Shown in pieces: positions 41,475-51,761 of a DNA stretch of 64,000 nucleotides (its first letter is position 1; each line of letters opens with the position of its first letter). The notes beneath the pieces were generated by a model. The model did not search any database, had not been told where the DNA came from, and was given only the letters and a program-made list of their open reading frames with translations. This DNA is from Phanerochaete sordida (taxonomy: Eukaryota; Basidiomycota; Agaricomycetes; Polyporales; Phanerochaetaceae): NCBI GenBank assembly GCA_019973155.2, contig BPQB01000010.1, positions 186,001-250,000 on the forward strand, in the 5' to 3' direction. The position numbers and the translations under genes are program-made.

Positions 41475-42503
41475 ATGACCGTCTACTCCTCGCATTTCTT
41501 CCCTACCTCGCCGGCTGGCTCTGGCAGTAAGTCTTCGCTTCGATTAGCTTCTCTTCATGCACATACTCACACTCGCCTCTTTTCTTCCTCAGATGCCAAC
41601 GTGCCCACTTCGCACGGCAAAGCCACCGTCGGCCTGGGACTCGGACTCCCGTCTGAGGTCCTCGTCACGAGTGTGCACGCACACCCGGGCACGGGCCTCG
41701 GCATCTTCATCGACAGCTGGCTCTTCGATGACTCTTCCGAGTCTGAGGAGCTGGCGTCGAGCCCCGCGATGCCGTCGCCGCCGCTGCTCGCCGTGCGCCG
41801 CTCGCCCCGCAAGCCGCCGGCGGACACCCCGGGTGCCGAGGCTGCGCCCATGCGCACGCCCGACCCGAGCCTACGCGGCCTTGCCAGTGTCGCCGACGCT
41901 AGCGCCGGGTATTTCGTGCTCGCGCTTCCCGCCGCGTCTGCGCCCACGCTGCCAAGCACGCCTGCGCTGCCGTCAGGCCCACTCGAGGGTACGGGCGGTG
42001 CGGGTGTTGGACTCGGCCCGGGCATGGACCTTTCGGAGCTGGACGCCCTTGCACTCGCGTCGTTCTGCCGAGATGTCGCTGAGGACGCTGCGCGTGTGCC
42101 ACTTGTCGGACTGGGGCTGAGTCTCCAATGCCTTGACGAGGCGGAGCTCATCAACTCATTCGAGCCCCAGTCGACGTCGGTGCATGGCGCAGGCCTCGGT
42201 ATCGACCTCTCGTTTCTTGAAGACGACGCTGCTTCCGAATGTGAGGACGATGACAGTTCACTCCCAAGCCCGTGGTCGCATCCCGCGTCACCGATGCTCG
42301 TCTCATGCTCGGTTGAGACGATGCACCCGACGCCGTCGCGGGCGTATCCGGGAGTGAGCTTCGCGCTGGACGGCGAGTTTGACGGTGAAAGCCAGTGCGG
42401 CCCTCACGGGTTATCGCCGCGTGCTTCACCGGACGAGCCCACACTTGGGTTCGACTCGCCGTTCTGGGCGACGTATGCCACCGTTCTTTGCGAGGCGTAC
42501 TAA
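41475..42503 (+). CDS. Orphan Gly-Leu-Gly-rich protein, copy A
   Basis: I do not recognise this family. Exon 1 is 41475-41526 (MTVYSSHFFPTSPAGSG), a 66-nt intron follows, and exon 2 is 41593-42503, giving about 320 residues. It is acidic and Pro/Ser-rich. Short Gly-Leu-Gly motifs recur along the protein, each followed by hydrophobic and acidic residues: GLGLGLPSE, GLGIFIDSWLFDD, GLGPGMDL, VGLGLSLQCLDEAEL, GLGIDLSFLEDD. A basic patch RRSPRKPP could be a nuclear signal or kinase site. The C-terminal block LGFDSPFWATYATVLCEAY is the best conserved part among the three copies. No signal peptide or membrane helix seen. It shares its promoter with the secreted precursor. Confidence 0.72.
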   Translation: MTVYSSHFFPTSPAGSGSKSSLRLASLHAHTHTRLFSSSDANVPTSHGKATVGLGLGLPSEVLVTSVHAHPGTGLGIFIDSWLFDDSSESEELASSPAMPSPPLLAVRRSPRKPPADTPGAEAAPMRTPDPSLRGLASVADASAGYFVLALPAASAPTLPSTPALPSGPLEGTGGAGVGLGPGMDLSELDALALASFCRDVAEDAARVPLVGLGLSLQCLDEAELINSFEPQSTSVHGAGLGIDLSFLEDDAASECEDDDSSLPSPWSHPASPMLVSCSVETMHPTPSRAYPGVSFALDGEFDGESQCGPHGLSPRASPDEPTLGFDSPFWATYATVLCEAY

Positions 42504-43202
42504 CTACGTTTACTATTTATTTTATATATTGTCGGCTGGCCGACGTCCAATCATCTGAGTTCTGAATTTTCTATTGTTGGCTTTGAGGCGGCAACCTGTG
42601 TGAAAGATGGGTAGTCTAAAACAAGGCGCGCTTCACAAAACATATCTTCCATGCGGAAACGATGAGGGAATATGTTTTGCTCTTTGTTCTATCAACTTGT
42701 AAAACACAGCTACAATTTGAGTCTTGCGGGATAAATTGCTGTGTCTCCGTGAATGTCCCAATCAACGTTTTGCAGATGGAATGCGTCGTTTTAACCCGTA
42801 CGCTAGGCCATAGCAAAGGGCCAGTACTACCCATCCCAGCCCCCTCATGCCATCGATAGCCAATCTTTTGCTCCATCGGTGAGCGGGTCCGTTCAGCAAA
42901 CAGGCGCAAGGTCCGTGGGCGGCGGAGAAGCGTGCACCGGCGGTACGTACAGAAGACGAAGGTCCATCTCCACGAGGCGGTCCCTGGGCGGTGGCGCTCA
43001 CTCAGACGAGCGGAACGACTGACACCTGTCTGTACCCGACGTGCCACGAAGGACCGCGGGACGGCACGAGGCAGTATCCCCCACATGGCCTGGGCAAGAG
43101 GGCACGCCATATAATGCGCCCGTGGCTGGAGGTGCGCTGAGTCAATCCAACTGCCCCGTCCAAATCGCCATCAGCCCGACCAAGAGCGACGAGCAGCACA
43201 AG
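42504..43202. promoter_or_regulatory. 3' hairpin of orphan A and upstream region of EEP A
   Basis: Just 3' of the orphan gene, GTCGGCTGGCCGAC (42531-42544) can form a hairpin with five-base arms. It is present at the same place in B (47658-47673) and, with one arm mismatch, in C (52364-52378). A TATAATG at 43110-43116 lies about 90 nt upstream of the EEP start and is conserved in unit C. No other gene seen. Confidence 0.5.
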
Positions 43203-44279
43203 ATGCACTCGCGCTCACGCAGTGGCGGCTCCCAAGCCCAGACCAAACCAAGCACCTACCACGAGATCCGGCCACGCGTGTGGTCGCGCCGCAAGCTCTG
43301 CTGGCGGTACATCTCCCGATCCCGCCGTCACAAGAGCCCGCCAGCAGACGCCGACTCCGAGGGCACGCCCTCGCCCGACACAGCACACTTCTCGTTCCGC
43401 CCACGCCCCGCCTCGCGCTCCCGGTCCCGCTCACGCTCGCGCGGACGTGGCGCGGCGCCAGCATCGGAAGGCCCGATTCCAGAGTCACTGCAGCTCCTGA
43501 CCTGGAACATCGACGCCATGGGCGGTAGTACGCGCGAGCGCGTCGCGACGCTCCTCAACTACATCCAGCACCACATCTTCGAGTGTGCAGACGGCGGCCA
43601 GCCGGCGCCGTGCTGCGTGCTGCTCCAGGAGGTCGCGAAGGACGCGCTGCCCGCGATCCTCGAGCACGTGTGGGTGCGCGAGCACTTCGTCGTCGCCCCG
43701 AGCAAGCCCGAGCACTGGCCCGGCGGCGTGCCGTTCGGGAACGTGACGCTCGTCGCGCGTACCGTGCCCGTCGCGGGCGCGTGGATCCTCGAGTACGGAT
43801 GCTCGGTCATGAAGCGCCACGCGCTCATCGTCGATGTGCGCCTCGGCACCGGCGCAGCTGCGGACGGAGAGCGGACGGTGCGTGTCGCAAACGTGCACCT
43901 CGAGTCGCTCGCGCTCGGCGCGCCGTACCGCCTGTGGCAGTTGCGGGACACCGTCGAGGCGCTCGCGCGACGCGACATCGATGCGGGTATCGTCGCGGGC
44001 GACATGAATGCTGTCACGGCAAATGACGCGGCGCTGCCTGCGTGGGCTGGGCTGGCGGATGCGTGGAAGGGCGCTGAAGACGGCGGAGGAAACACGTGGG
44101 GCTACCAGCCACCGAGCAGAGAGTTTCTTCCCGGAAGACTGGACAAGGTGTTATACTTGCCCAACGGCGAATTCGAGGTGAACGTACCTGAGCGGGTCGG
44201 TGTTGGCGTGAAGACGTCTGGCGGGCAGTGGGCCAGTGACCACTTTGGGTTGTTGACGACGATCCGCATGCTCGCGTGA
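43203..44279 (+). CDS. TDP2-like endonuclease/exonuclease/phosphatase, copy A
   Basis: Intronless, 358 codons. Metal-dependent DNase I-fold phosphodiesterase. The N-terminal 95 residues are basic and contain a Ser-Arg run (SRSRSRSRSRGRG). The catalytic domain has LLTWNIDAMGG (TWN motif), CVLLQEV (Glu metal ligand), NVTLVAR, VANVHLESLALG, IVAGDMNAV (Asp/Asn pair) and WASDHFGLLTTI (SDH motif). The order and TWNID spelling fit the TDP2 (5'-tyrosyl-DNA phosphodiesterase) branch better than Ape1-type enzymes. No signal peptide. The first ATG of the frame is at 43203. The substrate is unproven. A 95 per cent identical copy lies inverted at 50685-51761. Confidence 0.82.
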   Translation: MHSRSRSGGSQAQTKPSTYHEIRPRVWSRRKLCWRYISRSRRHKSPPADADSEGTPSPDTAHFSFRPRPASRSRSRSRSRGRGAAPASEGPIPESLQLLTWNIDAMGGSTRERVATLLNYIQHHIFECADGGQPAPCCVLLQEVAKDALPAILEHVWVREHFVVAPSKPEHWPGGVPFGNVTLVARTVPVAGAWILEYGCSVMKRHALIVDVRLGTGAAADGERTVRVANVHLESLALGAPYRLWQLRDTVEALARRDIDAGIVAGDMNAVTANDAALPAWAGLADAWKGAEDGGGNTWGYQPPSREFLPGRLDKVLYLPNGEFEVNVPERVGVGVKTSGGQWASDHFGLLTTIRMLA

Positions 44280-45145
44280 GCCCACGCCACATGAACAGCG
44301 ATTGTGCATCCGCATCCCTTTCCTGGTTGAGGGAGGATGGATAATACCTGTAGTTTATGTAGTACAGCCATCGTGGGCTCATGTACACCCGAGAAGCAGG
44401 AGCGAAAGTCGAATGTCATCTGAGAGTGGTCCTTTCCATCTGCATTCGTGGTATGTGCAGGCTGAGCCTCAGGTAGTCAAGCCGCCGTGACCTAGCCGAA
44501 CCGACCTGCTACGCACCTGGCGTAGGGGCTCTCGAGGGAGGCCTACGGCTCGGCTTCAGCCCAGGCCGGGAGGCCGCGGCTCAGTGAGCGGCAAGTGAAC
44601 ACTCACAAAAGCGCCGCAAAGGGGCTGGTGAGCACAGGGAGATCATGGAGGATAAAAGTACTGACCATATATTCCAGCTGACGAGAGGGAGTAAATCAGT
44701 GTGAGACGCGCGCTTCCTTAAAGGTTGGAACGCTCGCAAGGCCCCTGGCACCCCTTGGACCCGGGAAACCATATACCGTGTTCGACAATGGTCATCCCAT
44801 CGACAGGCAGTTGTAGGCAATTTTAGTGCGTAAATTGTCAAGGTAGCAAATAAAAAGGTTGCTGGGCAGAGATAGGTGAAGAGGGAACTGATGGTGATGA
44901 AGGGGAAATCATCGCGTGTGGCCCTTTCCTTCACAATGTGCCAGATTGTAGCTTATTAGACGGTATCAAGGTAATGTGCGCTGACAATATGATATCAAAC
45001 GAAAAAGGATATAGTGGGCCAAGAGTAAGTAAGTTATGGGATGGAAAGCAGTGAAAGAATTGTACGACAGATAAGGAGTTTGACGAACGTATGACTCAGA
45101 TATTAGAGTAGTTTACTATCTTATGTACGCATATGAAGCCAGCTT
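44280..45145. other. Spacer between units A and B
   Basis: Positions 44280-44410 are still part of the inverted repeat; the rest is unique. A GC-rich stretch at about 44485-44600 interrupts otherwise AT-rich DNA. I see no coding motif and cannot name it. Confidence 0.4.
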
Positions 45146-45867
45146 TTACTGCTCCACATCCTCGTCGTAAGGGTGGAAGAGAACATCAACATCGCTGGCG
45201 GTATCAAAGCCGAGGTCGACGTCGCCATTGATGGCGGACGCGTCGATGGCGGTGCCGTCTGCAAGATGAAGAGTTGGGACATGCCACGTACGCACGTGTA
45301 AGGGCAAAGACATACCGTCGCTGGTTACAGCAGAATCGCCGTCATCGCGAGACAGCACGATGGGCTCGACCGAGCGCTTCGTGGGGTTGGTGCACCACTG
45401 CTGGATACCACGGGCGCAAGCCGCCTCGGCACCGTTGGCTGGCGGGGGTCGTCAGAGAACTGTGATATGCAGCGCAATGTGTAACTCACTCTGGTTAAAG
45501 TACGTGGTGTTGCCGACGGTGACGTTACGAGTACCATTGTTGTTCGCTGGGAGAGGCTCGGGAAGCGGCAACGGCGCGCGGCGGAGCACGACAGGCTCGA
45601 AAGAGCGCTTCGTGGGGTTACACCACTGCTTGATGCCGCGGGCACACGCAGCCTCAGCGCCGGTGGCTGACAGACGCTGTCAGAGAGTGCGAGGTTGCAA
45701 GGCGCGATGGTTAACTCACTCTGGTTGAAGTACGTCGTGTTACCGATGGTGTAGTTGCGAGTGCCGTTGTTGCCCGCAGGCAGCGGAGCAGGGAGCGGGA
45801 GCGGCGCAGGGAGCGCACTCACAGCGACGGCCGCAGCGAGGACGACGGCGGTGATCTTGGAGAACAT
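45146..45867 (-). CDS. Kex2-type repeat precursor, copy B
   Basis: Paralog of the precursors at 40022 and 54101, with the same signal peptide type (MFSKITAVVLAAAVAVSA), two 60-residue units with NNGTRN, GNTTYFNQT, CX7C and KR/RR sites, and the same intron positions. The first unit is one residue shorter before the KR site (WCNPTKR). After the second unit a divergent linker (SRDDGDSAVTSDG, then TAIDASAINGDVD) leads to the conserved DVLFHPYDEDVEQ tail, stop 45146-45148. The gene looks intact. Confidence 0.8.
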
Positions 45868-46608
45868 GATGTGCAGAATGTGTGAAGAATATAAGAGCTG
45901 AGTGAAGATGTGTGCGATAGGAAATGAGATGAGTAGATTGGTGTTGCAACAGGTCGAATTGGCAGGGTATTTATACGTTTTTCGGCCCCATTGTGTGGTC
46001 GGCACTTCACAAAAATCTCGCTACATGGCCAGCGGAACGTATAGTGGGATCCTGCGCTGGCAGCAGTGGGTTCTATCCACTACGGCGACCGTGGGAGGAG
46101 GCGACGATCTACAACAAGAGACCAAGGACGTGTGTTCCGCGTATTGCCTTGGTGTAGACGGCGTAGCCCTCGGTGAGGTACCGAGCCAGGCCCGATTGCA
46201 ATCCATAACACCTGCCAAAGTCGGACAGGCCGTGCTCACAAGCGCCCACAAAGGTCTCCTCCCGACGCCGACGCCCGCCCACTTCCAAATCTCTACATCC
46301 TCCGGGCCCCGCCCCCTCCCCGACGTCCGACAGATTTGGTTTCAGACGGGACTCACTGGGCAGCGGAGAGCGGATGGGGCCTCGGCGATCCCGCAGGATT
46401 TACCGATCCGCGTGCGGATCCGCTCCAAACGTCGGGACCGTCGAACAAACGACCTTTGGAGGACGTTCCGCGACTTGTTTGGCTCAACAACAAGTACAAC
46501 GCCGGAAAACGCATAAAATTGAGGCAGGATGCACTGTGTCGATACCACTTCAGCATCACATCTACCCATCTTTGCCGGTCAAATATACTTTCGTCTTCTG
46601 CTATCATC
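45868..46608. promoter_or_regulatory. Conserved bidirectional promoter, copy B
   Basis: Same layout as copy A: minus-strand TATAAATA at 45968-45975, plus-strand CATAAAAT at 46512-46519, and the 16-bp palindrome at 46405-46420 with one central change (GCGTGC instead of GCGCGC). Confidence 0.72.
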
Positions 46609-47630
46609 ATGACCGTCTACTCTTCGCACTTCTTCCCTACCTCACCGGCTGTCTCCGGCAGTAAGTCTTCGCTTCGCTTAGCGCTCTCTACGCACATACT
46701 CACACACGCCTCTCTCCTTCTTCAGATGCCAACGTGCCCGTCTCGCACGGCAAAGCCACTGTCGGCCTAGGCCTCGGACTCCCGTCTGAGGTCCTCGTCA
46801 CGAGTGTGCAGGCACAGCCGAGCACGGGCCTCGGCATCTTCATCAACAGCTGGCTCTTCGATGACTCTCCCGAGTCCGAGGAGCCGGCGTCGAGTCCCGC
46901 GATGCCGTCGCCGCCGCTGCTCGCCGTGCGTCGCTCGCCCCGCAAGCCGCCGGCGGACACCTCGGGTGCGGAGGCTGCACCTATGCGCACGCCCGACCCG
47001 AGCCTGCGCGGCTTTGCGAGAGGCAGCGGTAGCGGAGCCGAGTACTTCGCGCTCGACCTCGCTGTCCCGTCTGCGCCCACGCTGCCGAGCACGCCAGCGC
47101 TGCCGTCAGGCCCACTCGAGGGTACGGGCGGTGCGGGTGTTGGACTCGGGCTGGGCATGGACCTCCAGCGCCTGAACACCCTCGCGTCGTCCTCCGGAGA
47201 GGCGATTGAGGACATTGCGCTTGCGCCGCTCGTCGGCCTGGGGCTGAGTCTCCCGTGCCTCGACGAGGCGGAGCTCATCAACTCACTCGAGCCGCAGTCG
47301 ACCGCGGTGCATGGCGCGGGCCCCAGCGTCGACCTCTCGTTTTCCGAAGACGATGCCGCATCTGTATCCGAGGATGACGACAGTTCACTCCCAAGCCCGT
47401 GGTCGCGCCCAGTCTCACCGGTCATCGTCTCATGCCTCGTTGGTACGATGCATCCGACGCCTTCGCGGGCGTACCGCAGGGTGCGCTTCGCGTTGGACAG
47501 CGAATCTGACGGTGAAAGCCAGTGCGGCCCCGACGGGGTATTGCCGCGTGCTTCACCGGGCGAGCCCACTCTAGGGTTTCACTCGCCGTTCTGGGCGACG
47601 TATGCCTCCGTCCTTTCCGAGGCATACTAG
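46609..47630 (+). CDS. Orphan Gly-Leu-Gly-rich protein, copy B
   Basis: Exon 1 is 46609-46660 and exon 2 is 46726-47630, about 318 residues. The intron is in the same place as in copy A. Keeps the GLGLGLPSE, GLGIFINSWLFDD, GLGLGMDL, VGLGLSLPCLDEAEL blocks and the C-terminal FHSPFWATYASVLSEAY. The block corresponding to GLGIDLSF in A has changed to GPSVDLSF. The basic RRSPRKPP patch is kept. Function unknown. Confidence 0.72.
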
Positions 47631-48654
47631 ATACTGGTGTAATTTGTTCTATCTATTGTCGGCTGGTTCCGACGTCCAATCATTTGTAACTGTTTCTTAT
47701 AATCCCCTTCGATTGAGCGGACATGTGTGTGTCCAATGTACTATAAGTCGTCGCCTTTCACCTTTGCAACAGCGACCCGCAATATTCTGTGTATGCACGA
47801 CCGCGAACACTGCCCTGAGATATTCCTTGTACACATTTCAGAGGGCTATGAGTGCACCATCAATGCCTCTATGAATCATTCGTATTCGTACCTCAGTTCG
47901 CGGTGCTCCCGGTTCCACCCTGACCTCAGGGGGAGCCTAATGAGTCCGGCTTCCGACGGGGCACATATGTTGTCGGTTCCGACCTCCTATGTTTTTACCG
48001 TGCCTGTCTCAAGGCCCGCTCTTGCAAAGTCTCTGCGCCTGCTACCTTCCGAACGGCAGGGCCTCGTAAAAGCCCTCACTCAACGCAGCGCCGCGCACGC
48101 CGAGCGGAAGCCACGCGGCTCCGCGTCCATGCGCGGTACCGATCTTGTACACCTTCGACCTAATGATCCACATTTGCAGCGGAAGTTTGTGAGGCTGTAC
48201 AAGGGATCCTCAGGGGTCTTTCATAATTTAGGGTTTGCAGCAGCGCAGTGCGCGTCGCGTCGCACGCGGTTTCACACCTCCAGGACTTCGAGGCACTGTA
48301 CAATAGATAGATTGAAAGATCTACCATAAGCAAAGGAGCATCAGCAATGGTATGAGGGTCACTAAAATCCGAACTGTAAGAAAGCTGGAGAGCGACTAAA
48401 GGGAATACTACAGTCTGTATAGAACAGTCAAACATAGGGGTAATCTGACAACAAGCGTGAAAGAGGAATTACAACGGAGGAAGGACGCTACTCGAGGTAA
48501 GGAAGACGTTCAGGGGATGAGCAAGCCGCTGAGCGTGCAAAAAGTCCTATGTCCGTATTGTCCGTGCGTATACTGGACGATAGAAGTGGCGCGACCCAAC
48601 TCGAGCCAGATGCCGATCGTCCTTTTCCGTCATAGGAGCCGGAGCCGCGGCAGC
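47631..48654. other. 1.0-kb spacer right of unit B
   Basis: Begins with the shared 3' hairpin (47658-47673), then unique sequence. A 200-codon open frame at 47727-48329 has no motif and unlikely composition. No gene supported. Confidence 0.4.
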
Positions 48655-49633
48655 TCACGCCATGATGGCGGCGGCAACGGCACCAATGAAGCCGACAGCG
48701 CCGAGAGCGGCAGAGTTGGCCATGGCACCGCTGCTGCTGCCGCCGGTCGTAGACGGGCTCGCACCAGACGAGGAGCTGCTGCCCGACCTACGGAGCATTA
48801 GCTGCTGATATGTAACCAGGACGGCATGGACTTACGAAGAGCTCGAGTGCGAGGCGGTGGAGGAGCCAGCGCTGGTGGCACCGGAGGTTGACGACGCAGG
48901 CGCGGTGACGGAGGAAGTACCAGCCGAAGACGCGGACGAGGCACCGGAGGTTGAGCTACCAGCAGCCGCCGTGGTAGAAGAAAAGTCAGGCGAGCCTTGG
49001 ATGCAGCTGTCAGTAGCTACAGCGAAATTTTCAGCAACAGTTTCGGATATACGAATGGTGTATTCACGTACTGCCGGCCACAATGGTCACGGGGGCGGTC
49101 TGCCCGGGAGCACCGGTAGCGTCACGAACAGTGAAGCCGACGCTGGTGCCAGAGGTGATGTTCGTGGACCAGCTGAAAGACTGGCCAGTGATACCAGGGT
49201 ACTGCTGAACAGGGGTGCCGTTCGCGTCGGGCTCCTGGATCCTGTACGAGAACTGAGCAATCGTATTTCGCGTTCAAACCCAGAGACGAGACTTACAGCT
49301 ACACAGGAGCAAAAAGGTGCGGTGAGTCCTGGATGATGTCACCACATCACGACTTTCGCTGCAGATAACGTACCAGAGTGAAGGGAGCTACGAGGAGAAC
49401 ACAGTCAGTTGGCAAAGCGTGAGCTATAGGTTGAAGAAGACTAACGCTGTCCACCGGTCCAGTTGATGAGAGTCGGGACACACTCAACGGGGGTGTTGCT
49501 AAGCACGAGATCAGCAAGCTGCGCGCAATGAATGGGCACGATGAGCGCACGGGGTGGCGACTGAGGGACCCTGCGCAGCGGCGAGGCCAGCAGAGGCGGC
49601 GACGACGAAGAAGGTGAGGAAAGCGTTCTTCAT
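48655..49633 (-). CDS. GPI-type Ser-rich surface protein with Kre9/Knh1-like domain
   Basis: Cell-wall or plasma-membrane surface protein. Signal peptide MKNAFLTFFVVAASAGLAAA, then short exons LADLVLSNTPVECVPTLINW and TGGQPPFTL. Next is the body: FSYRIQEPDANGTPVQQYPG, SFSWSTNITSGTSVGFTVRD, GAPGQTAPVTIVAGS, which matches the Ig-like Kre9/Knh1 N-terminal domain common in basidiomycete surface proteins. A Ser/Thr/Ala-rich stalk starting DSCIQGSPDFSSTT follows. The C-terminus (GAMANSAALGAVGFIGAVAA) is hydrophobic with small residues before it, as in GPI signals. Minus-strand TATAAG at 49730-49735. About five introns; one tiny exon between PPFTL and FSYRIQ is uncertain. Stop 48655-48657. Confidence 0.72.
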
Positions 49634-50684
49634 GGCGTGCGGACTGGTGGACAGGGGCTTGTCGGGGATGGCGAGCACGGACGATGGGGAGCAACGAGCC
49701 TGGGGGAAACAGGAACAACGAGCAAGGGTCTTATACGCGCGGGGTTTCCCGGACCGTGACTGTCTGGCGCCGTCACGTCACAAACAGGTTTCAGGCGTTC
49801 GAGAAGCGTCGAAAGCGCATGCACTCGCCTCTTCCGCACCCGACGACCTCACGAGCGTCGGCACCAGTCCCCGTTCTCTCCTCGCCGTCCGTGACGTCGC
49901 CCATGCCCTCATCCGTTTGTCCGACGCCGCGAGGCCCTTCTGTACTGCCGCCTCGCTAGCATACACCCACGGAGCTATCTCGTCAGGAACATCAGAACTC
50001 TGCGTGAAAACTGCTCCAGTCTCTGGCCTCATGACGGCCTCAGACGTGCTATCGCCAACGCGGCTACGTAACGAAGAGATCTACCCAACTGCGCTTCATC
50101 ATGACGTCTGCGCAGACGACTGCCAGGCGAGCAGCCTCGCGAGGCCACGAATAGTCTCGCCCCGAGGCAAAGCGCGACCCCGGCGCCGAACAAAGCTACC
50201 GAATGTGGGCGCAAGGTCCCCGCGCACGAGCCACCTTGTGAGTAGAGCTACTGTAAACTGGTCTTCAGGCGCAACAGCCACATATTAGGCACTGTATCCC
50301 ACCTGCTACGATGCCCTTGAAGACATTCGTCAATTACGACCTGTGAAGTGCGTTTCGTGTTCCCCCATACATTGACGCGTGGAGACTCGTCATCCGGCTC
50401 GCCGAGCACGTCGACGGTCTCGACATGCTGAAGACTGCAGCGCAGCGCGCCCCCGTCACGTGGGTCGCGGGGCCGCCACAAACGCGGATGGCAGGCGGCC
50501 TTAGTACCCGTTCAGGGACTACTTTTGAATGATACTTGACTTTCGCTCCTGCTTCTCGGGTGTACATTAGCCCACGATGGCCGCGGTATAGAACCTACAA
50601 TTCCTTCTCTACAAAATCGAATCAAGCAAGACATCAAGTCAAGGAGGAAAGAATATACACAATCGCTGTTCATGTGGCGTGGGC
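49634..50684. other. Intergenic region between the GPI gene and EEP C
   Basis: Holds the promoter of the GPI gene at its left end. From 50538 to 50684 it is the edge of the inverted repeat arm. Between them I see no supported gene. Confidence 0.4.
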
Positions 50685-51761
50685 TCACGCGAGCATGCGG
50701 ATCGTCGTCAACAACCCAAAGTGGTCACTGGCCCACTGCCCGCCAGACGTCTTCACGCCAACACCGACCCGCTCAGGTACGTCCACCTCGAATTCGCCGT
50801 TGGGCAAGTATAACACTTTGTCCAGTCTTCCGGGCAGAAACTCCCTGCTCGGCGGCTGGTAGCCCCATGTGTTTTCTCCACCGTCTTCAGCGCCCTTCCA
50901 CGCATCCACCAGCCCAGTCCACGCAGGCAGCGCCGCGTCCTGTACCGTGACAGCATTCATGTCGCCCGCGACGATACCCGCATCGATGTCGCGCCGCGCG
51001 AGCGCCTCGACGGTGTCCCGCAGCTGCCACGGGCGGTACGGCGCGCCGAGTGCGAGCGACTCGAGGTGCACGTTTGCGACGCGCACCGTCCGCTCTCCGT
51101 CCGCGGCCGTACCGGTGCCGAGGCGCACATCGACGATGAGCGCGTGGCGCTTCATGACCGAGCAGCCGTACTCGAGGATCCACGCGCCCGCGACGGGCAC
51201 GGTACGCGCGACGAGCGTGACGTTCCCGAAGGGCACGGCGCCGGGCCAGTGCTCGGGCTTGGTCGGGGCGACAACGAAGTGCTCGCGCACCCACGCGTGC
51301 TCGAGGATCGCGGACAGTGCGTCCTTCGCGACCTCTTGCAAGAGCACGCAACACGGCGCGGGCTGGCCGCGGTCTGCACACTCGAAGATGTGGTGCTGGA
51401 TGTAGTTGAGGAGCGTCGCGACGCGCTCGCGCGTACTACCGCCCAGGGCGTCGATGTTCCAGGTCAGGAGCTGCAGTGACTCTGGAATCGGGCCTTCCGA
51501 TGCTGGCGCCGCGCCACGTCCGCGCGAGCGTGAGCGGGACCGGGAGCGCGAGGCGGGGCGTGGGCGGAACGAGAAGTGTGCTGTGTCGGGTGAGGGCGTG
51601 CCCTCGGAGTCGGCGTCTGCTGGTGGGCTCTTGTGACGGCGCCATCGAGAGATGTACCGCCAGCAGAGCTTGCGGCGCGACCACACGCGTGGGCGGACCT
51701 CGTGGTAGGTGCTTGGTTTGGTCTGGGGCTGGGAGCCGCCACTGCGTGAGCGCGAGTGCAT
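50685..51761 (-). CDS. TDP2-like endonuclease/exonuclease/phosphatase, copy C
   Basis: Intronless 358-codon paralog of the gene at 43203-44279. By eye there are about 17 amino-acid differences and no gaps. The catalytic motifs TWNID, LLQEV, VHLES, AGDMNAV and SDHFGL are unchanged, so both copies look functional. Differences are scattered (for example YISRWRRH versus YISRSRRH and TVQDAALPAWTG versus TANDAALPAWAG). The conserved TATA element is at 51848-51854 on the minus strand. Confidence 0.82.
   Translation of the reverse strand: MHSRSRSGGSQPQTKPSTYHEVRPRVWSRRKLCWRYISRWRRHKSPPADADSEGTPSPDTAHFSFRPRPASRSRSRSRSRGRGAAPASEGPIPESLQLLTWNIDALGGSTRERVATLLNYIQHHIFECADRGQPAPCCVLLQEVAKDALSAILEHAWVREHFVVAPTKPEHWPGAVPFGNVTLVARTVPVAGAWILEYGCSVMKRHALIVDVRLGTGTAADGERTVRVANVHLESLALGAPYRPWQLRDTVEALARRDIDAGIVAGDMNAVTVQDAALPAWTGLVDAWKGAEDGGENTWGYQPPSREFLPGRLDKVLYLPNGEFEVDVPERVGVGVKTSGGQWASDHFGLLTTIRMLA

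Larger units (their letters stand above)
40022..44410 (+). repeat. Segmental duplication, unit A (left inverted arm)
   Basis: Contains KEP-like A (-), orphan A (+) and EEP A (+). The same three genes, the shared promoter and the 3' flank are present in inverted orientation at 50538-54869. The last shared block outside genes ends ...GGAGCGAAAGTC at 44410, matching the complement at 50538. The other border coincides with the KEP stop codon. Confidence 0.88.
45146..47686 (+). repeat. Segmental duplication, unit B (partial, same orientation as A)
   Basis: Contains KEP-like B (-), the shared promoter and orphan B (+). Similarity to A and C runs from the KEP stop to a 3' block around GACGTCCAATCATT, then ends. 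No EEP gene or visible remnant follows. Confidence 0.85.

Noticed and set aside
41475..42503. Orphan family as a pheromone precursor or mating-locus gene
   Set aside because: No CaaX end, no neighbouring pheromone receptor or homeodomain gene, and the protein is far too long.
44485..44600. GC-rich block as a transposon or tRNA-derived SINE remnant
   Set aside because: No terminal repeats, target duplication, A/B boxes or poly-A could be seen; too weak to call.
47727..48329. 200-codon plus-strand open frame right of unit B
   Set aside because: No domain, signal or conserved block; not shared with units A or C; composition differs from nearby genes.
47631..48654. EEP pseudogene right of unit B
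   Set aside because: No trace of TWNID, GDMNA or SDH blocks in any frame. Shared sequence ends soon after the hairpin, so the unit B copy never had it or lost it fully.
49554..50288. 244-codon plus-strand open frame
   Set aside because: Antisense to the first exon of the GPI-type gene and its promoter. No motif.
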